From contig JAJOZX010000925.1 of the NCBI GenBank assembly GCA_023014485.1, positions 187,001 to 251,000 of the forward strand: a stretch of 64,000 nt of DNA, in the 5' to 3' direction. The stretch comes from Bathynomus jamesi. Taxonomy: Eukaryota > Arthropoda > Malacostraca > Isopoda > Cirolanidae. A model generated the notes under the pieces. It was given only the letters and a program-made list of their open reading frames with translations. It was not told where the DNA came from and ran no database searches. Of this stretch, positions 19,002 through 29,439 are shown piece by piece. How positions within the stretch are numbered: position 1 is the first letter of the stretch; each line of letters opens with the position of its first letter. Position numbers and translations under genes: made by a program.

Positions 19002-20697
19002 TCAAAAAGAAGTTTGTCTACGAGATTGGCGATTGTATTTCAGTTCACTCTCACGCAAAAGGTTCCAGATATAGTCCCCCATCATACTTTCATTGTACTG
19101 TCCCTTGTAGCGTTCCTCGAAAGAGCTGACATCCTGGTGAAATCTTTCACCTTGTTCTTCTGAGTAGTCTCCCATGTTTTTTTGAACTCATCAAGGTGGG
19201 CGTGTAGTACGTGCAGTTTCAGCGACATCCGGCAGCCCATGCTCCGGTACGTGTCCACAAGTTCGTCAATGATTTCCCTGTAGTTCTCTGCCTTGTGGTT
19301 TCCGAGGAAACCTTTGACTAGAGAAACGAAGCTTGTCCAAGCTGCCCGCTCAACCTCAGACAGCTTCTCAGGAAAGCTGTCGGAGTCAATAAGTCGCTTC
19401 ACCTGAGGGCCCACAAATACTCCTGCTTTGATCTTCGCCTCCGACAACTTCGGGAACAGCTCCTGGATGTGCTTCAAGGCCTCACCCTCTGGATCCAGCT
19501 GTTTAACAAACTGCTTAATGATGCCCAATTTGATGTGCAGGGGGGCATCAGCACTTTCGTTGGCTCCACCAGCGGCTCTTGCTTCACGTTATGGGCCCCA
19601 ACCTCATAGCCGGTCCTGAGGGGCCAGTTCCTCTTCTCGTAGTGAAGGGCTGTATTTCGGCTATCCCAGAGGCACAGATAGCAAGGGAACTTGGTGAAGC
19701 CTCCCTGAAGCCCCATCAAGAAGGCCACCATCTTGAAATCGCCAATGACCTCCCAGCTGAATTGGTCGTACTTCAGTGCACTCAGCAGGATTTTGACGTT
19801 CTGGTACTCTTCTTTCATGTGCACTGAATGAGCCAGAGGAATCGAGGGCCACTGATTTGTGTTGTGTAGTAAAACAGCCTTGAGGCTTTTAGATGAACTG
19901 TCGATGAAGAGCCGCCAGTCAGAGGTGTTGCAGGGAATGCCCACAACGTCGAAGAGTCCTCTGATGTCATGGCAGTAGCACAACCCATCTCTAAGAGTGA
20001 AGAACACTGAAAAGCCGCGATGCCGCTTCCTCTGGGAAGTAATTCGAACACTGTCGTCCAGTAAGTCCCACTGCTTCAGTCTGGAAATGAGCAGCTCGGC
20101 GTTGGACTTTGTCAAGGCCATTTCCCTGATGAGGTCGTTGATGTCCTCTTGGTTGGGGTAGTAGGGGCACCTTTCACCGGCCACCCGGCGTCGACGGCGC
20201 GCAGCAGATGACGCACCTTGCTCCTCCTCGGAATCATCATAGCTTGCTTCTTCTGCTGGACAAGATTGATCTCTCAAGGGAGGCTGTGGCACAGGTAGGT
20301 CCGTCGCGTTATGGGGAACAGGTGCAATAGATGACGGAATGTCAGGGTACTCAATGGGAGGCGCATTCTTCCCCTTTCTTCGTTTTGTTGGGTCCACCAT
20401 ACAGAAATAGCAGTCCGTGAGATGGTCTGAGGGCTCACGCCAGACACGGGGGATAGCGAAACGCATTGCCCTCCTCTCTCCTCTAAACCAACCTTCAAGA
20501 GTGCGGCGGCAGTAGTCACAGATGACATGTGGTGCCCAGCGTTTGTCTTGGTCACCGACTGGCATTCCGAAGTAGGCATGATAGGCTTCCTTTGCACGGG
20601 TGCAACTGTCCAAGCAGTGTTTTTTAGCCATCTTTGCGAAGAACTCGCCGCACACGTAGCAGAAGGAATCCTGGGTATTTGCAACCACGAGCAGCAT
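19002..20697 (-). pseudogene. Putative Cys-rich transposase, two single-base gaps
   Basis: Start ATG at 20697; stop TGA at 19002-19004. With one base missing in a C run (19540-19545) and one in an A run (19177-19183) the span equals 566 codons, so the protein would otherwise be full length. Domains in order: FCYVCGEFF and HVICDYCRR, two CxxC knuckles; FAIPRVWRE with CYFCMVD; acidic/basic linker (~res 130-200); WRLFIDSSSKSLKAVLLHNTN with a candidate first Asp; WEVIGDFKMVAFLMGLQGG with a candidate second Asp; CYLCLWDSR, a CxxC insert; and SEEQGERFHQD with a candidate Glu. This D-D-CxxC-E order recalls RNase H-fold transposases. Upstream TTTTACTTTTTCAG (~20729-20742) looks like a 3' splice site. 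Confidence 0.7.
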
Positions 20698-20858
20698 AAC
20701 AGTAACTTCGTCACACGTCACACGTCTGAAAAAGTAAAAATAATGGATTAATTTAACCCTATATGGACATAATTCTTATTTTTGTCTTAATTTTTTTTTA
20801 CCTATATTAAACATTCATTTAGAGTACTTTGAACATAAATATGTGATTTTTAATGTAA

Positions 20859-20937
20859 TATATATATATATATATAATAATATATATATAAATAATATAT
20901 ATATATATATATATAATGTAATATATAACCGGGTGCG
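20859..20937. repeat. (TA)n tract
   Basis: Interrupted TA repeat abutting the left end of the inner MITE. Confidence 0.85.
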
Positions 20938-21177
20938 GCAAAAGTAACGCCCTTTTAATAATTGTATCTTTATAGTTTTATACAGTATAATTTTTTAGTT
21001 TTATATTGTATCATTTTGTTATTTTTTAGTTTTTACTGAGAAAGTACTTATTATTTTTCTTAAAATGCTGTATTTTTCTTAAAAACCTTATTATTTCTCT
21101 TAAAATGCTGTAATTGATTTATTTCCTTCAATAAAAGAGAATAAACTAAAAAGGGCGTTATTTTTGCCGCACCCGTT
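20938..21177. repeat. MITE with CGGGTGCGG ends
   Basis: Left CGGGTGCGGCAAAAGTAACG and right CGTTATTTTTGCCGCACCCG are inverted copies over ~27 bp. About 240 bp, non-coding; likely Tc1/mariner-related because it sits in TA repeats. Confidence 0.65.
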
Positions 21178-21949
21178 ATAATACAAATTGGACAACCTTA
21201 TACCACGTGGCAAAGAAGGCATGGATGTCAGAGCCATCAATATTGTTACGTTTCAATAAAATATTCTAGTGCTCAGTTTATCAGAATTGTTTTATATTAC
21301 TTCAGCCACTCTAACAACATATATTGAGCAATAAAAAATTATTCAACTTACCTTTAATCAAATAAAGTGATAAAAAATGAACTGCGTAACCATACACTTT
21401 TACTGACGCACTAACTTATTTTTTTCATTAAAGCTCGATTTTCTGCAGTAGGAGTTGCCAATTCGTGATATAAACTCCTTGAACCGTTACAAATTTGACG
21501 ATATCGTCATTTAAGTTAAAATGTACTTGTTTCGGTAAATATATAGTAAATTTTGAAGCGTTTACAGATCTGTCGCAGATGTCCATATAGGGTTAAAAAA
21601 TAATAATATTCTTATTTCAACAAAATCGATGTACTGACAACAAACCCGAAGTTTAAAATCACTGACAGCTTTTTTCCAGTGATTTGAAGCATAATGAATC
21701 AGAAAATAAAGGTTATTGCCCAGAAACAAAGAAAATTTTTTTTTTTGTTACACGGTGTAATGTATATAGGAACAATTATTAGCGGGTTTTCTGTAAATAT
21801 TGTACTTAAACTTTTTTCCGGACCTATATATTAAAACATAAAAAAGACTTCGATCCCATTTTTAGATGTTTTAATATATAGGTCCGGAAAAAAGTTTAAG
21901 TACAATATTTACAGAAAACCCGCTAATAATTGTTCCTATATACATTACA

Positions 21950-22917
21950 GTATTATTCGGCTCACCACATTAACATAAAACGAACCGTTTTTTCTACTTC
22001 GTTCCTAAGATGTTTACGAATTTGTAGCCCAGAGTTCAGTGATGATGAAATTAGTAAAATATATAAAATTGCGTTTGATTTAAAATATCCAAAGAACTGC
22101 ATAGATGAATCTGTAAAACTGGCAAAGAAAACCTTCTACGAGGTAAAAGACAAGACTCCTTATACCACAATAAATGTCTTAGCGTTACCATTTAAAGAAA
22201 ATTTCCTTGATCTGCCGAAACTGCTGAGGACTTTTAACGTAAATATCGCGTTCAGAAATTTAGATGTAATTAAGAATTCATTGATTAAAAACTCTCCTTT
22301 AAGTGAACAGGGTTGTGTATATAAAATTCCATGCACAATATGCAATAAATTTTACATTGGCCAAACTGGCAAGACGCTAGAGTTACGTATTAAGCAGCAT
22401 AAATACAATATACCATATTTTACGCCTCATAAGACGCTACAAGTGGTAAGACGCTATAAGTGGTAAGACGCTACAAGTGGTAAGACGCACCCTATATTTA
22501 GCAAAGAATATTTAGCAAAAAAAATATTTCGAAGATTTATCAGCCTGACAAAAAATATATTCCCATAACTTTATTAAAAGAACATTAAACAAAACAATAA
22601 CATACGAGCCCTCAAGTGATTTTTGGAGACGTTTTTCAGGAAAAAAGTAGTGTCTTATGAGGCGTAAAATACGGCAAGAATCGGCCAGGAATCTAACGCC
22701 ATTTTCATTCACGTAAGAGATACTAATCATCCCACTGACTGGAAAAACGCCTCCAAATTAAGTTTTAGTAAATCTATTGTTAGTAGAAATATAATTGAAT
22801 CGAGTGTGATCAAGAATAATGCGGATTTTGTTCTTGATATTAGCCCTGGGCTTTATAAATTAGACTCGTACATTGTTAGAAAGGTGGTGGATTATTTTGA
22901 CCAAATTCTTGCCACTT
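21950..22917 (+). pseudogene. PLE reverse transcriptase C-terminus and GIY-YIG nuclease, split by a MITE
   Basis: The frame reads RLRICSPEFSDDEISKI, LKYPKNCIDES and VLALPFKE, the RT thumb/linker of PLEs, then GCVYKIPCTICNKFYIGQTG, the GIY-YIG strand pair with CxxC, and LELRIKQHKYNI. An insertion at ~22415-22660 breaks the frame, which resumes as NAIFIHVRDTNHPTDW and ends near SYIVRKVVDYFDQILAT, stop at ~22917. The polymerase palm is not present, so the copy is 5' truncated. Without the insertion the nuclease domain looks well preserved. Confidence 0.8.
22415..22660. repeat. MITE inside the PLE nuclease, with a 17 bp tandem repeat
   Basis: Ends TTTTACGCCTCATAAGACGC and GTGTCTTATGAGGCGTAAAA are inverted copies, with TA next to each. 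Near the left end GACGCTACAAGTGGTAA occurs three times in tandem (one variant TATAAG). Non-coding. Superfamily unassigned. Confidence 0.65.
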
Positions 22918-23400
22918 AATTGTTTGCTTTAATTAAATAAATATTATTTTAATAATTGTTAACATTTTTGTGTGTACATTTTAATTGTATTATTTCTTTT
23001 ATATAGTCTTTATGTACTCGATAGTTTAGTAGACTTTTGAACAGGTTATCTATTGGGAAAAATTTTTAGATTGTTTTTAGATTGAGTTGCCTATTGGGGA
23101 ATTCTTCGCTTCCCCAATAGGTAACGAAATATTCTGGAAGGAGCACGTGTCGACGATTGCACCATGTCTTTTGTTTCCTTAGATTCTTGCCACTTAATTG
23201 CCTGTTTTAATTAAATACTATTTCTAATAACTGTTACAATTTTTTTGTGTACATGTTAATTGTCTTATTTCCTTTATATAGTTTTTATGTATTCAATAAT
23301 TTAGTTGCCTTTAGATTAAGTTATCTATTGGGTAAAAAATCTTTAGATTGTTTTATTGTTGTTTTTAAATTGAGTTGCTTATTGGCGAATTTTTTCGCTT
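22906..23400. repeat. Direct duplication in the PLE 3' region
   Basis: 22906-23105 and 23183-23400 are diverged direct copies, each beginning TTCTTGCCACTTAATTG and sharing a CTATTGGG...TTTTTAGATTG order. It is an internal tandem duplication of non-coding sequence after the stop codon. Confidence 0.65.
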
Positions 23401-23448
23401 GTGTATTTAACTCATTTACTTGGTAAATTCTGTCTATTTCTTTCTTGT

Positions 23449-23482
23449 CCCTGAAGATGTGAGTATATCACGAAAGCGCTCG
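23449..23482 (+). ncRNA. Hammerhead-like ribozyme motif
   Basis: CTGAAGA, stem GTGA-GTATA-TCAC, GAAAGCGCT. One core base differs from CUGAUGA, a variant often seen in PLEs as I recall. Followed by GTGTTTCCTTTTCC and the element end in TA-rich DNA. Confidence 0.6.
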
Positions 23483-23545
23483 GATTTGGTGTTTCCTTTT
23501 CCTTTTCCCCGTGGTTCTTTGCTTATATATATTTATATATATAAA

Positions 23546-25124
23546 AAGTTATTTAAAGTTTGAACTATAATGTAAGAGAATCAAAGTTTGATTACTTTTT
23601 TTTTCACAAATGAAATGTTTCCACTGAAAAAAAAAATGAATTTCACTTGAAATATGGGAGGGAGCAACGGATACAATTATTGAGAAATCTCCTAACATAG
23701 AAAAGTTTTATTAAGCGTATTTATAGTTTTATTATTAAACTTCGAGATTTATTGCGAAACTCAATAACTATTTTTTCAATCTAACTTTTTACCAACCTCG
23801 CTAAAAGTTCGTTACTTATTTTAATGGCTCATTGATCGTTGTCGTCGTCGTCGGTCTCTCGATGTGAACATAACGTCCGTCAAGGGTGGAGAAGAGAGAG
23901 CCTAAGTTTAGGGCACCTTTTCTGGCATCTTTTCTAGCCCCTTTCTAGATTCGGGGCGTGCGGAGGGGATCCTAAATAGGACTGCTCAGTCGCGGACGAA
24001 ACTGCCTAATCGCACTCCTGTCTCCGTATTGTAAAGGTTGTGAAGTTCTCACAAAGCCACTCATCTAAGTAATAGGCCTGGACTAGATTTCCCAGTTTTC
24101 CATATTAACGATCAATTTGTCCTTCGGTCCCCTCGTACTTACTACGGATGTCTCTCGTTGTTTTTGTTTTTATCAGTAACCGGTTAACCGTTGCCGGGGT
24201 TTTGTTATTTGGTTGTTCCAGAAGTTCTAGTAACTACATAAAAGTATTTTTGATAGGCCATTGATTGGTTTATAAACCTACAGTAGACGTCCAACTTATT
24301 GAAAACCCAAGTAAGTTTAAGTGGAACGCCTATTAAAGTATTTTGTTGATTACTCCGTAATTTTTTGACATTGCGAAGACGACTTATCCAAGATTATTAT
24401 TACTAGTCATTCTAGTGTGTTGGTTAGAGAGATTAACTTGATTTTAACTTAGTTAAAATAGTTAGGTCATTTTTCTGGATTATATGTTATTTTATTCGCG
24501 GTTAAGCGATACTAGCTATATTTAATTTGCATTCAATTATAATGTAAATATATTTGAGATTGTAAATGAATATGGGCGGGTGTAATATATTTGGCTAGGT
24601 TATGATTAGACACCGGAGTTTTAGTTATCGGCTTATCGCCCACCTTATCGCTCAGCCCTTTGATTTGTATTAAATCCAATCCTGTCAATTTAGTTATTCA
24701 TTAGGGTAACTAAATATGGATCGTGATCGTATTATTATTATTATAGGTAACCAGTCATTTAAGTCCAAAGCTTGGCTCGTTTCCCACGCTTGGTTTTGAA
24801 CGTTTAAACAAAAAATTCCGGCGTTAAAGTCATTGATTAAGATTTAAGTTTGAATTTAATTTTGGCCCCGAGTAACACCAGTCGGCATTTCCACTCACGA
24901 AAGTTCCGAAGGCACGTGAACTATAAACTATGAACCCTTTAATTAAATCATATCTGTGAATCCAGTTTAGAGGGTTGGTGTGCTGGGGAACTCTTACATA
25001 TTTGTCGAACTATTCCCGCGCTTCTCTCACACTTTATTCTTCTCGTTTTCTTGCCGAATCTCACTAAATAGATTTTTTGCCTTCCAATGTACCCAACAAC
25101 CCTTATTTTCTTTGTCAGTATTGA
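23546..25124. other. No gene seen
   Basis: About 1.6 kb of mixed-composition sequence. A GTC-rich run is at ~23840-23856. Frames are short and look like noise. Confidence 0.5.
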
Positions 25125-25450
25125 TTACTGCCCAATCAATGTCATTCGCATTCGCGGTCCACAAATGAGAATATACAAAAGTGAAAAAATTCATATTTGA
25201 GAAAAGCATTTCTTGATTTGGGAAACAATGTCACTACACACCCACTCGCGGCAAACGGCTCTAGTGGGAATATTTGATATTCCCTAACCTATTTTAATCA
25301 ATCAGAACCTAACTTACCATTAGCCTAACCAATCATAACCTAACCTAACCCTGACGAAAGTGGGAAAGGTTGTGGATGAGAATGTTATGAATTGGGAATA
25401 GACCGATTTGAAAATGCCTCGTTTAGATTCTCACTTTCCCATTGTTGGGC
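25125..25450. repeat. Second copy of the GGGAATG-rich dispersed repeat
   Basis: Shares ATGTCATTC-CATTC-C, TTTGGGAAA and GGGAATAGACCGATTTGA with 3760-4030. Includes a CCTAACC run around 25320-25350. Confidence 0.45.
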
Positions 25451-25456
25451 GCGGAA

Positions 25457-26203
25457 TGCTTCCTTAACTCACTCCACACTATTCAGCACCAGAATTTGTT
25501 ACTCATATACTGCAGCGAAAATGATGTTAAAAGTTTTATTACTCACTAAAGTGCTAAAATAATTTTTAGTTTCATAAACTGAATACCAATATTTAGAGTA
25601 ATTGGTTTTCCTCATGTTGAAGGTATTTTCTTTCTTCAACAATGTCAACATCAACAAAATTTTTCATTAAAATTTCAAGGTCCTGGTGCCAATCTGAGTA
25701 AAAAATTGGATATATAATTTGGGTTTATAAAATTATTGAAATACTTAAAATGAAATGAACGTACTAAGATGGCTCAATTCTCTCATCGATTCATTTTAAA
25801 ATTTTCATTGCGAAACAAAAAATCTAGAAAATTGAACAGACATAAACCACTCTATAACAACAACTTATACTCATTTCAAAGTGTAATTATATAAAAATAT
25901 TTTAAGTTCGCGTAAAAGACAAAGCTTAATAAATTAAGTTGCTTATAAATTTACATTTTCTCTAACTAGCTAATCTCTAAATATTATAACTATTGTAATC
26001 TCTACTCTATATTAATAATAATTCTATAATATTAAGTTCTACTTTGTAATTTATATATTAACTTTAAATATTGGTATTCAATTTATGAAACTAAAAATTA
26101 TTTTATCATTTTACCGAGTAATAAAACTTTTTAACATCATTTTAGCTTCGGTATATGAGTAACAAATTCTGGTGCTGTATATTGTGGAGTGAGTTAAGGA
26201 AAA
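25457..26203. repeat. Foldback element with ~145 bp arms
   Basis: Left arm from TTCCTTAACTCACTCCACA to ~25606, right arm ~26062-26203 ending TGTGGAGTGAGTTAAGGAA. The interior is AT-rich and non-coding. No transposase motif; target duplication not resolved. Confidence 0.65.
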
Positions 26204-26289
26204 ACACTTAAACAAATTTGATTGTAAAAATATGAAAATTGAAAGTTTTTTCAATATTAGATTAGTAAAATTTAAGGAATTGATTTTTA

Positions 26290-26376
26290 AAATATAGGCA
26301 AAGAATCAGCATCGGTATAAGCACTTTTTCATGGAATCGGCATCAGCATCGGCTAAATTTTGGAATCGGTACATCA

Positions 26377-26425
<49 letters not shown>
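26290..26425 (-). repeat. hAT-like terminus followed by (TA)n
   Basis: On the minus strand begins TAGTGATGTACCGATTCC followed by GCATCGGC-type words, a hAT-like end. The other end was not identified. (TA)n occupies ~26385-26425. Confidence 0.35.
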
Positions 26426-26554
26426 ACTTGGTCATAATAAAAGACACTAAAAATAAAAAAAAATGATAAATTCTGATTTAAAGTAGTGAAAATCCTCCTC
26501 TATTACAGTAAAGATGTTTTTAATTGTTAAATCAATCTATTTTCAAGTTTGATA

Positions 26555-27219
26555 ATGCCTAGAAGAGCTAATTACAGAGATTTGTTAGATTTTGTTACAG
26601 GGAGGATTGTTGGTAGTCTGGATGCAGTCAATGCCATATACCTTTCAAATATTCCGTGCGATGATTCCTCGCTTCACGAAGGTCAAGCTTGTCGCCCCTC
26701 CTCTCGAGTTGGCTGGTGAAGAAGAGAGTTCGTTCTTTTGCTCTCTACCTCACATAGCTAGGTACGCCGGGCTCATCGGGGATTGTTCCGAGCCAGGCGT
26801 CGGTAACCTCACCTCAGTGTCTCAGAGACACTGCGGATAATGAATCTCACAGACCAACGCTATTTGGGTTGGTAAACGCTCCGCTCTCATAGTTCGCGAA
26901 GGGATGGTCAATTCGGAGAAATACAGCGCTATTTTAAAGAGACTCCTCCTCCAATTTATTCAAATGGGCAACTATCAAAAGAGATCGATAGTTTTATGGA
27001 AGACGGGGATCCCGCTCACTGCCCGATATGAATCCGATAGAGCACGCTCGGGATGTACTCGAAAGAGAATTGAAGAAACTGCGGCAGAAACCAGCTACAA
27101 AAGCAGACTTAGAAACATCAAGAATGAGTGGGAAAAAAATTAATCAGACGGACATCAAAAGTTTGCCGAATCGAGTTCTTGCGATGAAAAAAGGTGTTGG
27201 CAAGTCTACAAAATACTAA
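26555..27219 (+). pseudogene. Tc1-like (DD34E) transposase remnant
   Basis: N-terminus MPRRANYRDLLDFVTGRIVG (26555 on) resembles the first helix-turn-helix of Tc1 transposases. The LINE insertion follows. Beyond it come frames with VREGMVNSEKYSAILK, a region reading EDGDPAH (second Asp), MNPIEHARDVLERELKKL (third catalytic residue Glu in NPIEH) and the end PNRVLAMKKGVGKSTKY. Frameshifts and the insertion make it inactive. Confidence 0.7.
26638..26805 (-). repeat. LINE family L 3'-end fragment
   Basis: Closely matches 8205-8370, including ACGAAGGTCAAGCTTGTCGC and the GAGCCAGGCGTC stretch. It inserted within the Tc1 transposase gene. Confidence 0.75.
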
Positions 27220-27322
27220 GACAGTAAATGTTCTCAACAACATTTCCTCTTTCACTTACCTTTAAAATCATGTGAATAGGTTCATGTCACAAAATTTAGG
27301 TTTTTATTCTATTATGACCAGG

Positions 27323-27360
<38 letters not shown>

Positions 27361-27767
27361 TGTGTGTAAGATGGAAAGATGATATTACGAAATGGTTTCA
27401 AACGAAACCGGCTCCTAATTACAACTTTCATAACTTGTGAGGGAAATCTTAAAAATCGAACGAGCGAGGCTGACCTTCCAATAATTACAAGGTCCAAGTC
27501 TTAAACGTGCACACACAAAGGATAATGTAATAAGGCTTCTTCTTTTAATAGTTGTGTACGCGCCAAATTCCCTTTCATTCTATGTATGCCCACGGCCTAT
27601 CAAGATGCATGTACACACAGCAACCGCCGTGAAAAATTCTAGAATTTCAACTTACATGGCGACAATAATTTATGAATTTCTAACCTGTATATGTTCAATT
27701 GTAAGTAAATACTGAAGTTTAGGCTTAAGTTATTCTAATGTTATATATATATATATATACACATACA
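27323..27767. other. (GT)n microsatellite and non-coding sequence
   Basis: (GT)n at ~27323-27367, then sequence without a gene, ending in (TA)n(CA)n just before a mariner. Confidence 0.6.
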
Positions 27768-27819
27768 CGAGGGTACTTCAATAAGTATCCGCATTTTTTA
27801 TTTTAGTGATAATATAGTA

Positions 27820-28193
27820 CAGGGTGTCCCGTAAGTCTGGACCCATAGGGATTTATAATATATTTTTTTGTTATTATTATTATTTTATTATTATTATTTT
27901 TTTATTATTTTTTATTATTTTTTATTATGATTTTTATTTGTGGGAACACTTGAAAGCCAAAGTGTACGAGGTCAAACTTCAGAACATTTTCCACCTTAAA
28001 GCACGCATTGTGGAGGCGTGTCAAGAAATTTCTGCGACTGTGATTCAGAAAGTGCTGTCGCAGTGGAGATTGCGTCTTCAACTATGTATGCGACACAACG
28101 GCGGACACTTTGAACAGATTATGTAATAAATTTTTGGACTATTTTGTAATTTTATTATTTTTCCCTATGGGTCCAGACTTACGGGACACCCTG
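27820..28193 (+). mobile_element. Internally deleted mariner with CAGGGTGTCC ends
   Basis: Ends CAGGGTGTCCCGTAAGTCTG and its complement at the right, TA on both sides. A (ATT)n-rich segment replaces the centre. The retained frame (to 28126) gives only the transposase C-terminus: FYLWEHLKAKVYE...GGHFEQIM. It sits in the 5' UTR of the larger mariner. Confidence 0.85.
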
Positions 28194-28287
28194 TATATAG
28201 AATATATACTCGTAATAACGAACCAAACTGAGATCTATAGGCTTATTTAGGCTACTCGTAGCTGTCACATATCGTACGAGGAGTGAG

Positions 28288-29363
28288 CATGGCTGCGCGG
28301 CTTTCAATTTGTACTCAGGAAGAACAGAGATCCGTGGTTCGTTTTTTGTGTGCAGAAGGTGTGAAAGGAGCTGAAATTCACGCGCGTTTGTGTGTTTAGT
28401 ATGGGAATAATGCGTTACCACGGCGAAGTGTGTACGATTGGATTAAAATTTTCAAGGAAGGTCGGACATGTGTGGCAGATGCTCAGCGCTCAGGACGACC
28501 GTCAACATCAACCAGTGGTGACAAGCAGGAAGAAGCCAGAGCCATGATTTTCGATGACAGAAGATTAACAATAAAAGAAATTGCATCTTCATTAGACATC
28601 AGTCAAGGGTCAGCCTATTCGATATTTCATGACATTCTTGGCTTTCACAAGGTTTGTGCAAGATGGGGGCCCAAACAGTTGACAGAAGAGCACAAGCGTA
28701 ATCGTATGGACGTCTGGCTCTCGTCTTTTGGCGCGGTATCATAATGAAGGTGAAAACTTTTTGGAGCGCATTATCACTGGAGATGAAACCTGGATTCATC
28801 ACTATGAACCAGAAAGCAAACGACAGAGCATGCAATGGAAGCATTCAACATCTCTCGTTGCGAGGAAGTTCAAAAGCGCAGCCGTCAGCAGGTAAAGTTA
28901 TGCTAACACTGTTTTGGATACACGAGGCCCTATCCTTGAACATTATCTAGAGCGTGGAACTACAGTAACAAGTGCATCGTATTCTGACATGCTTCGGAAT
29001 GAGTTAAAGCAAGCAATTCGCACAAAACGGAGAGGGAGATTGTCGGAAGGTGTTATTCTGCTACACGACAATGCGCGCCCTCATACCGCTGCACAGACTA
29101 GAAAATGCCTTCAAGAACTTAAATTTGAAGTTCTCGACCATCCAGCCTACAGTCCAGACCTGGCACCTTCGAATTTTTACCTGTTTGGACCACTAAAAGA
29201 CGCTTTGAGAGGTCAGCTATTCCAAAGCGATGATGACCTGAAGGAGGCGGTGCATGACTGGCTGCGCACACAGCCAAAAACATTCTTTTGTGATGGCATT
29301 AGGAAGCTCGTAGATCGCTGGACTAAGTGTACTGAGAAACAGGGAGACTATGTTGAGAAGTGA
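28288..29363 (+). pseudogene. Mariner transposase, frameshifted
   Basis: Starts MAARLSICTQEEQRSVVRFL at 28288. A stop at ~28398 and frame breaks at ~28720 and ~28860-28915 interrupt it. Motifs: SVYDWIKIFKEGRT and RSGRPST in the DNA-binding half; ITGDETWIHHYEPESK (first Asp); LLHDNARPHTAAQT (second Asp); YSPDLAPSNFYLFGPLK, where the third catalytic Asp has become Asn; and the terminal region VDRWTKCTEKQGDYVEK. The second-to-third spacing is that of DD34D mariners. Both the breaks and the Asn would abolish activity. Confidence 0.85.
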
Positions 29364-29439
29364 TGTGTTTATAATCTGTCAGATGTGAAAATAAAATTGT
29401 GAAAATAAAAAGTGCGGATACTTATTGAATTACTCTCGT

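Larger units (their letters stand above)
20757..21592. repeat. piggyBac-like MITE
   Basis: Inverted ends CCCTATATGGACAT / ATGTCCATATAGGG with TTAA on both sides (20753-20756, 21593-21596), the piggyBac target. 836 bp, non-coding, and itself carrying (TA)n and a second MITE at 20938-21177. It lies upstream of the T2 transposase, possibly within its 5' intron. Confidence 0.75.
18569..21757 (-). mobile_element. CACCGTG-ended DNA transposon, nearly complete (element T2)
   Basis: Left end CACCGTGTAACACAAAATTT, right end complement CACCGTGTAACAAAAAAAAA; similarity fades after ~20 bp. TAAT stands directly outside each end (18565-18568, 21758-21761). It sits in an inverted copy of a PLE whose partner arm lacks it, so both ends are fixed by comparison. 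About 3.19 kb, or ~2.35 kb without the MITE inserted at 20757-21592. It encodes one long protein on the minus strand. Superfamily is not certain; CMC-like by end sequence and short duplication. Confidence 0.7.
18437..23545 (+). mobile_element. Penelope-like element with an inverted 5' arm, split by element T2
   Basis: The plus-strand element runs from 21866 to ~23545. Its 5' ~215 bp (21866-22082) are repeated inverted in two pieces, 21758-21839 and 18437-18568, separated by the 3.2 kb element T2. A 26 bp spacer (21840-21865) separates the arms. So the original insertion was a PLE with an inverted partial copy at its 5' side. Coding (21950-22917), a duplicated 3' region and a hammerhead-like motif follow. 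Confidence 0.75.
26427..27322 (+). mobile_element. Tc1-like transposon, split by a LINE fragment
   Basis: Inverted ends CTTGGTCATAATAAAA and TTTTATTCTATTATGACCAG. Flanked by (TA)n on the left and (GT)n on the right, so the TA duplication is unclear on the right. Contains a degenerate Tc1-type transposase and an unrelated LINE L 3' fragment at 26638-26805. Confidence 0.7.
27768..29439 (+). mobile_element. Mariner (DD34D type) with an inserted mariner MITE
   Basis: Inverted ends ACGAGGGTACTTCAATAAG and CTTATTGAATTACTCTCGT, extended by CGCATTTTTTATTTT/AAAAAGTGCG. Without the insertion at 27820-28193 it is ~1.3 kb, the standard mariner size. The right side runs into (GT)n. Confidence 0.85.

Noticed and set aside
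19474..20751. Several plus-strand frames opposite the T2 transposase
   Set aside because: Shadows of the minus-strand gene; none shows a family motif.
22430..22490. Short CRISPR-like array
   Set aside because: Three direct 17 bp units without spacers, inside a TIR-bounded MITE in a eukaryotic context.
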